Shown piece after piece: positions 1 to 11,810 of a stretch of 64,000 nucleotides of DNA. How positions within the stretch are numbered: position 1 is the first letter of the stretch; every line of letters starts with the position of its first letter. Made by a program: the position numbers and the translations under genes. The notes under the pieces are model-generated. The model did no database searches. It was not told the DNA's origin and saw only the letters and a program-made list of their open reading frames with translations. Location of the stretch: the NCBI GenBank assembly GCA_027186245.1, contig CP114485.1, forward strand, positions 1,426,001-1,490,000, in the 5' to 3' direction. The DNA is from Coriaria nepalensis (Eukaryota; Streptophyta; Magnoliopsida; Cucurbitales; Coriariaceae).

Positions 1-9
1 TAATTTAGC

Positions 10-370
10 GATCTCAAACTTTAAACTTGGTTTATTTTAGGATTTCAAACATATTTATAGGTCTGAAATCAATAAATTTAGTTAGACCTAGACTTGTCTA
101 TTTTAAGATCTTAGACCGAGTTCTAAGTATGAGATCAATTAATTTAGTGGTCTCAGACCTAGAACTTGGTATATTTTGGGATCTCATACTGAGTTCTAAG
201 TCTAAGATCAACCAATTTAGTGATCTTAGACCCAGAACTTAGTTTATTTTGAGATCTCAAATCGAGTTCTAAGTCTGAGATCAATCATTTTAGTGATCTC
301 ATATTTAGAACTTGGTTTATTTTGGAATCTAAGATCGAGTTCTCGGTCTAGATCCTAAGACCAAGAACTC
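10..370. repeat. ~73-bp tandem repeat, about 4.5 diverged copies
   Basis: Units begin near 10, 77, 149, 223 and 295, a spacing of about 73 bp. Each unit has an arm like GATCTCAGACCTAGAACTT, an AT-rich spacer, and a near inverted copy of that arm (as in GAGTTCTAAGTCTAAGATC), then a short AATTTAGT linker. Every unit can therefore fold as an imperfect hairpin. Copies differ by scattered substitutions. The array may start before the window. No coding frame runs through it. It could be minisatellite DNA or an internal repeat of a degenerate transposon; nothing here decides between these. Confidence 0.75.
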
Positions 371-3226
371 GGTTTGCGATCCCATTAATCCTGACCGAGA
401 TATTAATTTTCCATCAGCAACAATCATTATCCATAAAGGTTGAGGGAATATTGGGCAATTGAGAAAGTTGAAGTGGGATGGGGGTGACCGTGACATACGA
501 CAACTCACTTGGGCGAGAAGGTCGAGAAAGGCGACCATGACAAACGATGAGAAGCGGGCCGACGGAAGAAGGGTGAGTGAACGAACACTGAGATCTTTGG
601 ATGAGAAGGCCGACCGTGATTGGACAAGTGAGATTGAGAATAGTGAAGTTTTAGATCAAGATCGAGATTTTGGATAAGTGTGTAATAGTTAAATTATAGG
701 TATTTTGGTCTTTCAAATATTTATATTTTAAAACTTAATTCACTTTCATAGGGCTATTTTAGCAACAAAAAAAAAAATCAAATTGAGTCTACTTAACAAA
801 ACCATTCTCCAAATAAGACCCATCTTTCAAATTCTCTCAAATTTCTTTGAGGCGAAATTTGGTGGGGTCAAAAGTTATGTTCCAAAAGCCTACTTAGACG
901 GAGAAATTGTTGTTCCAATTGGGGTTTTTACTGTCTTCTTGGTATGCATGCTGCTTTTCTTTTTCCTTGTTTTCCTTTTTCCGTCTCATAGTTGGTAGAA
1001 GTTTTTAGGTGTAATATATTTATATAGGCTGAATTATTTTAATAATATATAAGATTAATATGATTTATGATATAATAATATAAAAATAATATATATAATT
1101 GAAATCGATTGATCTACCGTAAATACAATCTCCTTAATTAGAGCTATGTGAAAAGGATAAAAGATCCACTTACGAACTAATTATTATTTTCCATTAAATT
1201 CCGTACAAATAAGTGTATGATGGGAATCGTCTCAAATTCTTAATTCTAAAAAGGAAATGGATATTGAATTGAGGAGGAATTGGGGGTGGGCGGCTGCATG
1301 CTTTATGCAACAACCACGCAGGCCAATAAAGGCATATATCTCATATCATGACATGAGGGAAACCAGAGCTTAGATTTCAAACAAAGCCAAAGCCCATGCG
1401 CATAATGTAGTCCTTGTCATTGTACAAAGTTTCAAACCCAACCAACAATCACTCCGTCCAATTTGCCCTTTTTTAAGAAAAAGATCGAACCCACTAATCA
1501 TTTGGCAAAGTTTAAAGAGGAGCAAAGTACACAAAAAGCCACTTAACACCAAACATCATCCACCACTTAATAATTTATACATAACATACATACATATAGA
1601 AGATATACAAGAAAAGAAAGAAAGGAGGTGGAAATATTCCTTCTTGCTCCTCCATACAACAAGCCAATAAATTATAGCTTTACTAAAGAAAAGAAAAAGG
1701 TGTTCCATAAAATTTCATATTACGATGTTTCTCTCAAGAGATGTTAGTTGCCCCCACTTTCTTTCAAAGCTCTTCTCTTCTCCACCACTAAAATGAATAT
1801 GTACCAATTTGGATGAAAATAGAGGGAAGAAAAAAAAAAGAAAAAGAAAAAGAAAAAAGAAAGTAGAGACAAAACAACTTAGGCTAGATTTCTGGGATTT
1901 TCTTTTTAACAATGAGAAGGCAGCCAACCACCACCACCACCACCGCCACTACCACTGACCACACCAACACTCAAATTTTCTTTTGGACTAAAAAAAGAAA
2001 GATGGTAAAACACAGAATGTAGGGAAAAAAGTGTAAGAAAGAATGTAGGGTATGGAGGAAAATTGAAACAGTTTTCCCCTCTGATCATAGTTTTGACCTT
2101 CAAAAAGAGCCACAACTTCAATGTTTTTAAATTTTTTCTCTCTACTCTTTCTTGTCCAATTGCTGGTGAAAGTGGGCACCCTACTGCTTTTACTCTGGCA
2201 GGCAAAGTATCCCAATTTAAGATTTTTCTGCCTTTTTGGACCATTTTGTCCTTTTTTTCACATCAACTTCTTCTTTGGAGGAGACTCTTTTACTCTCACC
2301 TCCAAAATTAACACAAAAGTAAAAGCTGCTACATATCACATACCACTATTCTTTCTCTGTCCTGTCCGTTTTTTTTTTCCTGCATTTCAGAAAATAAATT
2401 GGTGTAAATAGTAAATAAATACTGATAAAATACAGACATTGCTAAACGTATAATAAACAGATGTTACAGCTTCAGACATACTGAAAGACACTTTTGACAT
2501 GTTATGTAATTTGAGCCATTGTACTTTCTCTCGTTCATTATATACTGAACAGGTAAACAGAGACACCTGAATCCTGACGAATCATGATGGATTCAAGAAG
2601 GGCATAAGGCCATTTGAGTATTTTTCATTTTGAAATTACACTTATGACCTTGAAAGAAAGAGATAGTGAATGATTCTGTAGGGCAGAAAGCTAGAAGCTG
2701 GGAAGTGGGAAGGGTCAACTTGTCCTAACTCCTAACAGCATAACCAAGCATAATCACGCGATGAAATCTTTTCTGGACTACGGAAAAACATATCTGAAGT
2801 AACAATTTTGATCTCATTTACTCCCATTTAAATGACCATATGACCCTTTTTTCCAAAATCTCTTTCCAGATTTTCACATCAATTGACCAAACATATAAAA
2901 TAAAATAAAACTATTCTGCTCCAAGAATCAGTGTCGGTAGCCACTAACCAGACACAGATGGGGCTATCTTCCCCACATCACCAAAAAGTTTCTTTCATGT
3001 AAATAAAACAGCCACTCGCTGTCTCAGTTTGACCCTTTCTAATTTCCACAAACAAATACCGAAATACGATGGGACCTCGGTCCCATCCAAATACAGATAT
3101 AGAAAATCCTAATATTAAGAAGGGTTTCTTTCTTCTTTTAACCGCCATGTAAATAGAGCTCATACTTTACTTTGAACAGAACTTAAAAAACAATAATGCT
3201 TACCTTTTTCTCTTTTTGAATGGGGT
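371..3226. other. Intergenic, AT-rich; 3' side of the patatin-like gene
   Basis: No gene was found. The stretch 450-680 is more GC-rich than its surroundings and could be an old transposon remnant, but it shows no recognisable protein. Purine- or pyrimidine-rich low-complexity tracts lie at 1600-1720, 1820-1870 and 2250-2400. The 3' UTR of the minus-strand gene that ends at 3227 should lie in roughly 2900-3226. Confidence 0.6.
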
Positions 3227-5575
3227 CTAGGGGGTTTTAACAGTAGCTTGCTTGAAAGCAACAGTGGGAGCAATTCTACAGCTCCTCCTTTGATGCTCCA
3301 GCACTAGTTCTCCAACAAACCAATCTAGCTTCTCGAAATTGCTCTGCTCTGCAATCCTCTTCCCTCCAAAGAGCACGGATTCAACATTCTTCTGTTTCAG
3401 CATTTCATCTGCTAGTCCGACTAGCATCTTTACATTGTTAGGACTTGCATCTGTATCCACATTGGGCCCACACTGGCCTAAGCTTGACCCATTAGCCTGA
3501 AACACCACCATATGAACTTAGCTTATTTCATGTTGGGGTGGTAAAAAATTTAAAACCAGATCGACCCAAAAGAACACTGAACTAGACTACAAAGACATGA
3601 TAATGACTCCAGATGCTCTTGAATGCAAGAACCGCATTTTATTCAGTAAAAAAAAGGAATAAATGCCAGGAGATATCAAGGGGTATGACAAGTGATAATG
3701 ACACAGAGTGAATTTTAAGTGCAACAAACAAGTGACAGTTGGCATTTCTCCATTTAAATGCACCAAACAATGAAGCTGTTTACCCTTTTTCCTTAATTCC
3801 AAAAGTATGGAAAATCTTGCAAGAGTCAGAGAATCAAAAAGTGAGCACGCCCTCTCAGGGAATAATCAGGAAATAAAACAATAAATTACTAAAGACTAAG
3901 TCCCATTTCATTTCCGCTGGTTGGATAACCAAATCAGATGAGAAACAGACCATATAGTAAAGCAAAACCAGAAGTCAGGGACCACTGCGGTTGGCCCAAG
4001 TAAAACCATATAGTAAAAGCAAAACCAGAAGCAAAACCAATAGGCAGGGTGATTCACTCGGTTTATTCGATTTAAGTAGTTTAAGATTATACTCTAAATT
4101 TATTTGGAGATGTTAGGGTACAACCGCTCCCCAGATTTGTAACCCGTGGAGAAGTTCATCGGGTTTCGAAAAATAAAAATAAAAACAGAAGTCAGCACAG
4201 AGTACAACCTAACTAGGCCGTATTGGAAAAGCTTTAGAGTGATTACAGAAAGCGTGATTCAAAATTTTCCCTTTCCAACCCCATCGTGATTCAAGTATAT
4301 CATAACCAGTTTCAGTAAAACAAAAACTTAAGAATAATAGATGCTAGTTTCATGATAATATTCAAGAAAAATGTTTTTTCAGTGGGGCCTAATAGCGAGA
4401 TGATGGTGGGCATACTTGAATCATGGATAGTGTACCTGAATGCGCACATAATTACTGCACTTGGACTGGCCGAAAGCCATGGCCACCGCCTGGTCCACCA
4501 AGTCGGCCGATCCCTCGCCAGAGATCCGAACCATGGGCCTAGCCCACTCCTTGGCCTTCCAGTTCTTCACCTGGTTGTAATCGTAGCTCACCTCCAATAA
4601 CTGACCCGTCCCTAAGGACAGTAGTAGAATATCTTCCACTCCTCGCACGAACGGGAACTCTTGTTTGTTGTGCAGAACATGCGTAATTGCCGCGGCGGTA
4701 GGGTTGCTCATAGATAAACCGCCGTCGATTGCTACGCACCGTGTCTGGTTGTCTATGGATTTCATTGGAACCGGCTCGAATATACCTGGATGTGCTGACG
4801 TGGCTCTGCAGACCTCCCATAGTCGGAAGTTGAAGCTATCCGACTCGAGCGCGTCGGCGCGGGAAAATAAAAACGGCGCCGTACTTGACAGGTCATAGCA
4901 GGGAATGAGAACCGGTTTTAATGTGTCTGTTAGCGTTAAAGACCGACCGGTTATATCGGTGAAGGATTCTTTCATTGTCTTTTCTAAACCGGAAGTAGCT
5001 GAACCGGTGGAACAGCCGGACTTGAGAATCCGCCTGAAAAAACCACCGCCAGAACTTGATTCTGAGCGGTAAAACCGCTTCCCTTGGTCTGCTAAGAACC
5101 GCCAGGTGTCGTCCGCCTTGAAAATCGGACGGTTACTATCTTTAGTTGCGAACAGCATCGAGGTGAAAATGCCTCCGACGCCGGCTCCTGCAGCTACGTC
5201 GAAATAGTCGGCGATTCTGGCATCAGGATTTCCGGATTTTGTTTTCAGAGCGTGTTCGAGGTAGGCCAAAGCCTTGCCGGAGAGAATACCTCGCATGCCG
5301 CCGCCGTCTATGCTCAGAATGCAGATTTTGCCTCTCTGGTTCTTGATGGCGGAGACGCCGCCATCAACGGCCTCTAATTGTTCTTGAGGTCGAGGTCGAG
5401 GTTGAACCTGAACATCTGGTTTCGACCCCACAGGAGTAGAGATCTGCTTAGGAATCCAAAGCTTCTGATCGTCATAGCCAAACAGAAACTTGCTTTCGAG
5501 GATTGAGAAAATCTCGTAGCTCAGCTTATCATTATCGATGCTCGGTTCATGCATTTCCAATTGATTGGAAGCCAT
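3227..5575 (-). CDS. PLP6: Type III patatin-like phospholipase (pPLAIII, PLP6/PLP7 type)
   Basis: Two exons, 5575-4436 and 3496-3227, give 469 aa; both junctions are GT-AG in phase 0. The patatin fold is clear: the oxyanion-hole loop DGGGMRG lies at residues 90-96 and the catalytic DGG at 284-286. The expected GxSxG nucleophile elbow reads GAGVG (130-134), so the Ser is Gly. That change defines the plant pPLAIII subgroup, whose members act on phospholipids and galactolipids and affect cell elongation and lignin/cellulose content. The N-terminus, with PSIDNDKLSYEIFSILESKF at 11-30, matches the PLP6/7 branch as I recall it. The start MASNQ was chosen over an in-frame ATG 14 codons upstream because that extension is unlike the family. 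No signal peptide is seen. The member within the subgroup is inferred. Confidence 0.9.
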
Positions 5576-6847
5576 AGAGATATACACCTGCCTCTGGTTT
5601 CTGCAACCAACCTTCACTGTTCAAACTTCAAAAGATTATAATCCAGAGTAACCAATCCTCTTATCTATTGCACAGCTTCCCAACCCAGTAACAAGAATAC
5701 CACCTCAAATATGAAGCTTATGTTATGCTATGCCCATACTTTTTCTCCCCTTAAAAGCTCAACCGGAATCAGAAAACTCCAAAAAAAAAAAAACAAAATC
5801 TGTCACTTCACTTGACAAGAGAGAGAAAGAAAGAAAGCTTAATCAAACAATCCAGCCCTCGTAACCGCTATGCAATCTCTCATGAATGATCACTGATAAA
5901 ACTCGTGATATGTAATCAAACAAACAAACAGTCGAGAAAACCCAACAATCTCTCTTTTGTAGAAATGGGCTTTCATATCAAATTAATTGGACTCATCTTA
6001 TTATATACTAAGTTGAAATATGGTATATAATATTTTTAATACATTCTTTATGACGTTATCTTTAGATTTTTTTTATACGAGAGATATGTGAAATATATGC
6101 TACATTTAATTTAATTATATGTTAGATTTAATTTTAATATCGTTGTAAAAATTTATATCTTAATATTAAAATTATTTAATAATGAAAGTTAATAAATACA
6201 AATGAAAGAAAAATAATAATAATAATAATAAAGGAATTATTAGAAACGTATACGTCTGGGACGTGACAAGAAACGAAACGAAGTCAAAAGAAGGCGTTGG
6301 CGTTGGGCATGGTGGTGGTTTCGGTGGTTGATCGGAGGGTCAAAGTTTAATGTTCCGAGGTCCCGTGATGAACGGTCAGATTACGGTAGCAGAAGAAAGG
6401 TAATAAATGAATTTCGTTTTCTCTTCCCGCGCTCTTTGTTTTCGTTACCTGTGGGGTCCAGGTGTCAATCACGTCCGTCGGCAAGAGGGAATGGAAAGGC
6501 ACTAATCGCGATTTGATTTTCCTTACGTCTGATTAGGGGGAGAGAGAGAGATATAGATTGAGAGAGATAGGGAGGTGTGGGGTCCACTTATTACATACGT
6601 GCGGAGTTGTATTAGTATTGTATTCGTACACTACTATTGTATTCCGAGGCCCAACTCTATTGCGGGTCCAACATTGGCCCTACTTCGTTCTAATCGACCC
6701 AATAAGTGGATCCGGACCACATTACACATCCATATGTCATTAATTATTAAATTTCTAAAGTAATGAAAGTGCAAATGACAAATTGAAGTTAAGAACTTCC
6801 AAGAAACAAAATTACAAAAGTTAAGGAAACAGAACTCATGATTAGTA
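5576..6847. other. Intergenic: promoter side of the patatin-like gene
   Basis: AT-rich from 5990 to 6240, with a short (AAT)n run near 6213-6230. A GA-rich run (AGAGAGAGAG) lies at 6540-6570. No coding frame has family-like content. The downstream part to 6847 is the 3' side of the next minus-strand gene. Confidence 0.55.
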
Positions 6848-7201
6848 CTAACTTAGCTCAGCGAGCTGGATCCTAGCTGCATTTCCATATCTACCCCTCT
6901 TGATATTGTCACGGCGTTTCTTGTACACCATGGCACCAAATGCTAACAATCCTGCCCCTGCTAACGTTCCGATCACTATCCCGGCTTTCTGTCCGCTACT
7001 CAGTCCTTTCGAACTACTGCCCTCGGACACCGTGGGGGCTGGTGGAGGACCTTCCGGAATTGGAGGAACCGGAGGTGGCGATGGAGATGGTGAGTGTGGG
7101 GCTGGAGCAGGTGCTTCTATACCTTGTTGAGTAAAGCCGGGTTGAGAGGTGGCGGTGAAGGCTGTCAAATAGAACATAATAAAATCAAGCAGCCTTGCCA
7201 T
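6848..7201 (-). CDS. Small secreted/membrane proline-rich protein, intact copy
   Basis: Single exon, 117 aa. It has an N-terminal hydrophobic signal-like segment (about residues 1-19), a Pro/Ala/Ser-rich ectodomain (28-57) with AP and SP dipeptides typical of hydroxyproline O-glycosylation, and one transmembrane helix (KAGIVIGTLAGAGLLAFGAM, 72-91). A short basic tail follows (YKKRRDNIKRGRYG). The layout is that of a miniature type-I membrane AGP-like protein, or of the ectodomain plus TM of a PERK kinase without the kinase. I do not recognise a named family and assign no function. The tandem relative at 7554-7977 shares the TM and tail motif almost unchanged, which supports this as a real gene. 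Confidence 0.75.
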   Translation of the reverse strand: MARLLDFIMFYLTAFTATSQPGFTQQGIEAPAPAPHSPSPSPPPVPPIPEGPPPAPTVSEGSSSKGLSSGQKAGIVIGTLAGAGLLAFGAMVYKKRRDNIKRGRYGNAARIQLAELS

Positions 7202-7553
7202 GACTATAGACTATAGAGTGGGATTGATGAATTAGCTCGATATCAATAGGGATTGTGGAGCTTAGATCTTAGGACAGGAGAGTAGTTGATATAAGAGGAG
7301 TTTAGATAGAAGACACGACAGCTGGATGGAGGACGGACGAATCAAGTTTGCATTAATATTACTGGAGAGACTTTCCGAACATTGGCCACGCCGGCAATAT
7401 TGTATCCTATCAAAGATATCCTAAGCCAAGACCAAAGCAAATAACTACTGTTTGAATTTGTCAACGAAACGACGTGTCGTCATTCTCGTAACATTACTAC
7501 TTTAGTTTAGAAAATAAACATTAGAAAGATTTCCTAATTAACAACCTTGTAGC
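7202..7553. other. Spacer between the two proline-rich copies
   Basis: About 350 bp holding the promoter and 5' UTR of the intact copy (7202-7330) and the 3' flank of the broken one. No further gene seen. Confidence 0.5.
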
Positions 7554-7977
7554 TCAGAAAACTGGAATCCCAGCAGCATTCGCATATCTACCCTTCTTGA
7601 TATTATCACGGCATTTCTTGTAAACCATCCCACCAAAACCCAGCAACCCCACCCCGGCAAGCACTCCGATCACTATTCCAGCCTTCTGTCCCCCACTTAG
7701 TCCTTTGGAATGACTAACGTACTCTTCGAGTGGTGGCACTGCAGGCGCCAGAGAAGGAAGGCTTGGAATAGGAGGCACCAGCTGCCGCTGGTTGTGGTGA
7801 AGGAGTACTAGTTCTAGTAATAGGTGATGGAACTGGCGGGGTCGGAGCCGTTGTTGACGAGTTTTGTGGAGAATGATCAGGTGAAGAACTAGGTGACTGA
7901 TCACAAGTTGTATAGGCTATGAAGCAACAGAGTATCATTAGATTAGAAACGAAGTGAAGTATATACAGATCCGCCAT
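7554..7977 (-). pseudogene. Frameshifted tandem copy of the small proline-rich membrane protein
   Basis: The first frame (7977-7714) starts MADLYILHFVSNLMILCCFI, a good signal peptide, and runs through a Ser/Pro/Thr-rich ectodomain. The TM (KAGIVIGVLAGVGLLGFGGM) and tail (YKKCRDNIKKGRYANAA) match the intact neighbour but lie in another frame, which ends at 7554. The switch lies between about 7770 and 7800. A net +1 or -2 indel there explains both pieces. No room exists for a normal intron. It is either a young pseudogene, an assembly or sequencing error, or, less likely, a programmed shift. There are no other stops, so decay is recent. Confidence 0.7.
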
Positions 7978-8381
7978 AAGTACTAAATAATGTGTACTGA
8001 TAGAGCTCTAACATATATTTATACATGTAGGTACGAGAATATAAATAGTTTTATAGCTTGATGATGTTTGTGATGGAGAAAAAGGTATTCATATATGTGT
8101 ATGTATATATTACAAACAGAACGGTCCAACGAAGAGCTCGCGTTCACGGTAATGGAATATATTAATATAAATCTCTCATGTAGCCATTAGAAGTTACAAG
8201 TGGTGCTAGTACTTCTGGTTGAAGAAGACAGCAAATTGACCCATATCCAGTGTAGATGTACATTTCTGAACTATATAGTAAGCGATAAAAGTTTATACGA
8301 TAGATTTCATCATATCACTTTATAATCAAAGTATAAGCTAGTAATTGGTTCTTGCAGCACTGTGTTTTTGAAAAAAGCTTC
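7978..8381. other. Intergenic
   Basis: Promoter side of the frameshifted copy, with AT-rich ATATGTGTATGTATATAT near 8093-8110, and the 3' flank of WAP. No gene seen. Confidence 0.5.
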
Positions 8382-10910
8382 TCAAACTATTTCCTTCTTA
8401 ACCAAATCCAAAATGTCGGAAACCTGCAATCACCGGAATAGATTCAGATAAGGAAAACTAAAGTACTTGAACATAAGAAGAGAAAGCGACAATAAATTTC
8501 GATCTCTTACATCAAAATGTTGATGCAAAACAGGTGCATAGTGACGTAGAGTTGAATATACCTTCTCCAGAATACCTAGGAGTACATCCACTTGATCACC
8601 CAGAAGATCCACCTGAATTAAACATCAAATAAAACATGGTCAGCCATAAGGGGAAAGGTGACAATTTCAAACCGAAGAATAAGTACATACCTCTTTTTCG
8701 GCCTTCCAGAGATTCTGGCTTCTGCTGATAAAGGCTTTTTGATAAAGCGATTCCTTTTCTCGTAAGAAACTGATCAGTTGAGAGGTATGACCTAACACAT
8801 GCTTCAACTCTTCCAACCTATATACAACAAATTTATGGCATGCTCTTTATAAAATAGTCAACAAAAGTTACTACCTAGCTTATGCAGTGAAATACCTGAA
8901 CATAATCATCCCCAACTTTTCATTTGTCGTCTTCTCAAAATCTTCATATACTTGTGTAAATCTCTGATACATTTCTTGCTTAATCAATCTCTCCCTGTCA
9001 TAATTAGCATCTTTCTTCTCCATCAACTCCCTCACCACGTCTCGAACGAATACCATACTCCTATCAAAGAGAATCCATGATATCTCTTCTCTTAGAAGGC
9101 TCTCAATTGCATAATCATCATCCTTTATTTTCTCTTCTAAGTTAGTGCCAGAATTCTGCTCGGTGGCTGCACAGTTATAGTCGTTTATTGCCTCGGTGAT
9201 TACAATGCAATATATCTCTTCTCTTGTCCGAGATTCAATATCAGCGCTCTCCGTGATCTTATCCCACTGATCGACCATCTCTTTAATAACGACTCTATGA
9301 ACCGACAAGGAGGTGTTATAGTCGTTCATTGCCTCGGTGATTACAATGCAATATATCTCTTCTCTGGTCTGAGATTCAATGTCAGCACTCTCCATGATCT
9401 TATTCCACTGATCAACCATATCTTTAATAACGACTCTATGAACACCATCGGATATCAGAATCTCTGATTTGTAACTATGTAACTCATCGTCAAATTTTGC
9501 AAGCAAACCTTTAAGAAGAGTAATGTAAGTCTCTTCAATCATCATGGTTTTGAAATCCGTTTCTTCTTTTACCCGCTTGAGCATACTTCTCTGTTTCTGT
9601 AATTGTTGGTTTCTCACACGAGGCACTTTATTAATCCTCTCCCAAACATCAGCCATATATTCATTCTCGGACTTTTGTCTGTCACTCTCTCCAAATTCTC
9701 GATTTTTATTTTCGGGAAGAGCTTGAGAAACAACATCCTCATTTAAGCTCTGACACACCTTAGAATTATTCCAATTCATTAAGTTTTCCAACTTTACTAT
9801 AATTTTTTGAATCCTTCTTTTCAAGTGAACATGATCCTCCTTGTCTCCCTTGGAGAAGAAAGAAACCTTTTCCCGTAGAATTTCTTGATGCAACCGATTC
9901 AACTCCTCTGCTTCTGCACTCTTTTTCCGAATGATAGACTCATGATTCTTTATCATCTTAGCAACAAGGCGGCTCCCATCAGCATCCCATTCCTCCTCTT
10001 TACTTGTAATAATCTCTTCCGAGTGAACACTTTCTTCAAACTTATGCACCCGATCAACACTTTTAAGCGGTTGCATTCTTTTTTGACCTACAATATTTTC
10101 AAGGTCATCTTGCAAGCATTTAACTTCATTCATCAATTCTAACAAATGCTTATTCATTCCAATCGAAACTTGCTTCTCCTGCTTCCTCGCATTAGATTCG
10201 ACTTTTTCTTGGAAATCCCTTGTAAAACCTTTAAGCAAGATCGACATGGTGTCCTTTTCAATATTTGTCTCGAACATCTTTCCAAAAGCAAGATTCAAAG
10301 TCTTCTTCAAAATGTCAACTTCAGATCCCATCTCTTCTACTTTTTCATCATCCACGCCTTCAATTTCTTCTTCTTCTTGGGGCCTGTTGAGGTTGTAATT
10401 ATCCAGCTCAAGCTTTTGATCCACAGAGTTCTTCAGCTCGCATAATTCACTATCTCTATCCTCACTCTTCGTTCTTTCAAGCTCGAGTTTTGCTTGCATC
10501 ACGACTAATTCCCTTTCCCTTACCTCTAATGCATTCCTAAGCCTTAACTCATTATCTAAGCTCTTTCTCAACTCTCTATCCTTTTGCATTATCGCCATCT
10601 CTGATTCTCTAAGCCGACCCTGAAGACGGGTTTTGATTTCGGACAGGCCAGTTAGGACCTCTTCATGGCCTGTTTCCAGAATGTAGGTCTGATCTGTTGT
10701 TTCTTCTTGGACAACTTTGACACACCCTTCCAATTGCATGATGGCGAGTTCGTAAAATTTTGATATCTCGTTTAATCGCTCAATAATTCCTTCTTTGGAC
10801 TTAAGTCTTTCATGAGCTTTCTCCATTGCTTGGTGAACTATCCACATCATAGATGAATCCGCAATGGAGACTCTATACATGCCATCTACTGCACAGAAGA
10901 TTTCATTCAT
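8382..10910 (-). CDS. WAP: WPP domain-associated protein (WAP), long coiled coil
   Basis: Four exons, 10910-8896, 8817-8691, 8612-8511 and 8423-8382, give 761 aa. All junctions are GT-AG; the first is in phase 2, the others in phase 0. The N-terminal block (MMWIVHQAMEKAHERLKSKE, then IIERLNEISKFYELAIMQLE) and the C-terminal VDLLGDQVDVLLGILEK match the plant WAP family as I recall it. WAP proteins bind WPP-domain proteins such as MAF1 at the nuclear envelope, Golgi and cytosol. Most of the protein is Glu/Lys-rich heptad sequence, so a long coiled coil is expected. Residues ~489-582 hold two adjacent 47-aa copies (see the repeat entry). Family function is known mainly by interaction; a role here is inferred. 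Confidence 0.88.
9174..9445 (-). repeat. 141-bp in-frame tandem duplication inside WAP
   Basis: Two adjacent direct copies with a 141-bp offset encode 47-aa units beginning VHRVVIK and containing TREEIYCIVITEA. The first 43 residues match at 38 positions. The copies are in frame, so the gene stays open. The high identity points to a fairly recent internal duplication. Confidence 0.9.
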
Positions 10911-11810
10911 CTTTTCTGGGGAATTTATATATTTTTATTGGTAGCTTTGGCTATATGCCGAAGGAAGGGTTAGAGGTATGGAAATCATTGCAGGGTTGAG
11001 ATACATGTAGACTTTCTGTTTGGTCAATGGGAGTAATAAGATCTAAAATTTCTCAAAATTTTTGCTTCAAAAGTGGGTCATCTTACTGACCAATTCTATG
11101 ATGTTACAACAGAAGTATGCCACTTGTCATTCTTTGTCTTGTACATTGATTAGTTGACAAGGTCACACGAGAGTAACATCCTAGTCATACAGCTCCAGAA
11201 AAAACAGTTCATGACACCAAATTCACCAAATCTGATTGATCACTAATGACACTAACAAAATAACTCATGTACAAGAAGAAGAAGAGATCGATAGTGTTAT
11301 CAATCTATTCAGGACTGTTAATTTGCTATGCAAGAGTGAATATAAAGCGTCAACCACGTTCTTCGATCTTCTCTATATACTGTATGAACCACATTCATCG
11401 ATTCAACCTGGAAAAGCAAATGTATAATCCTCGTGTCAGAAGATCGAGCGATTTAATGAAATGTCACACGTTAACAAGAAGCAAACTATGAAAAATGACA
11501 GAGTGAAGATATAGGAATGATTAAACAAGCAAAGATCATTGCACATAGAACGCTATTTTCACCATAATTTTCATGGCAGCATATATTTACAGGAGGAATG
11601 AATCTGTATCTGTCACAACATAAGCTCGTCGCAACTTTACATTCTCTTCAAATTTCTTCATTTTACCACACTTCCAAATAATTCAAGAAAAGTTGGAGCG
11701 AAGATAAGAGCAGCGAAATTTCAGACGAATTTTAGGGAAAAAGCTCAAATTAGGTCTTTTTAAATGAAAATGGAAAAAGGAAAGGGGCAGAGAGAGAGAG
11801 AGTTGCTAAC
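10911..11810. other. Intergenic: WAP promoter side
   Basis: AT-rich spacer with no gene I can support. The region 11520-11680 might carry a 3' exon of the weak small-protein model that starts at 12106. Confidence 0.45.

Noticed and set aside
1906..2244. 112-aa minus-strand frame
   Set aside because: Low-complexity Phe/Ser and Gly-run content, no recognisable domain, no splice or promoter support.
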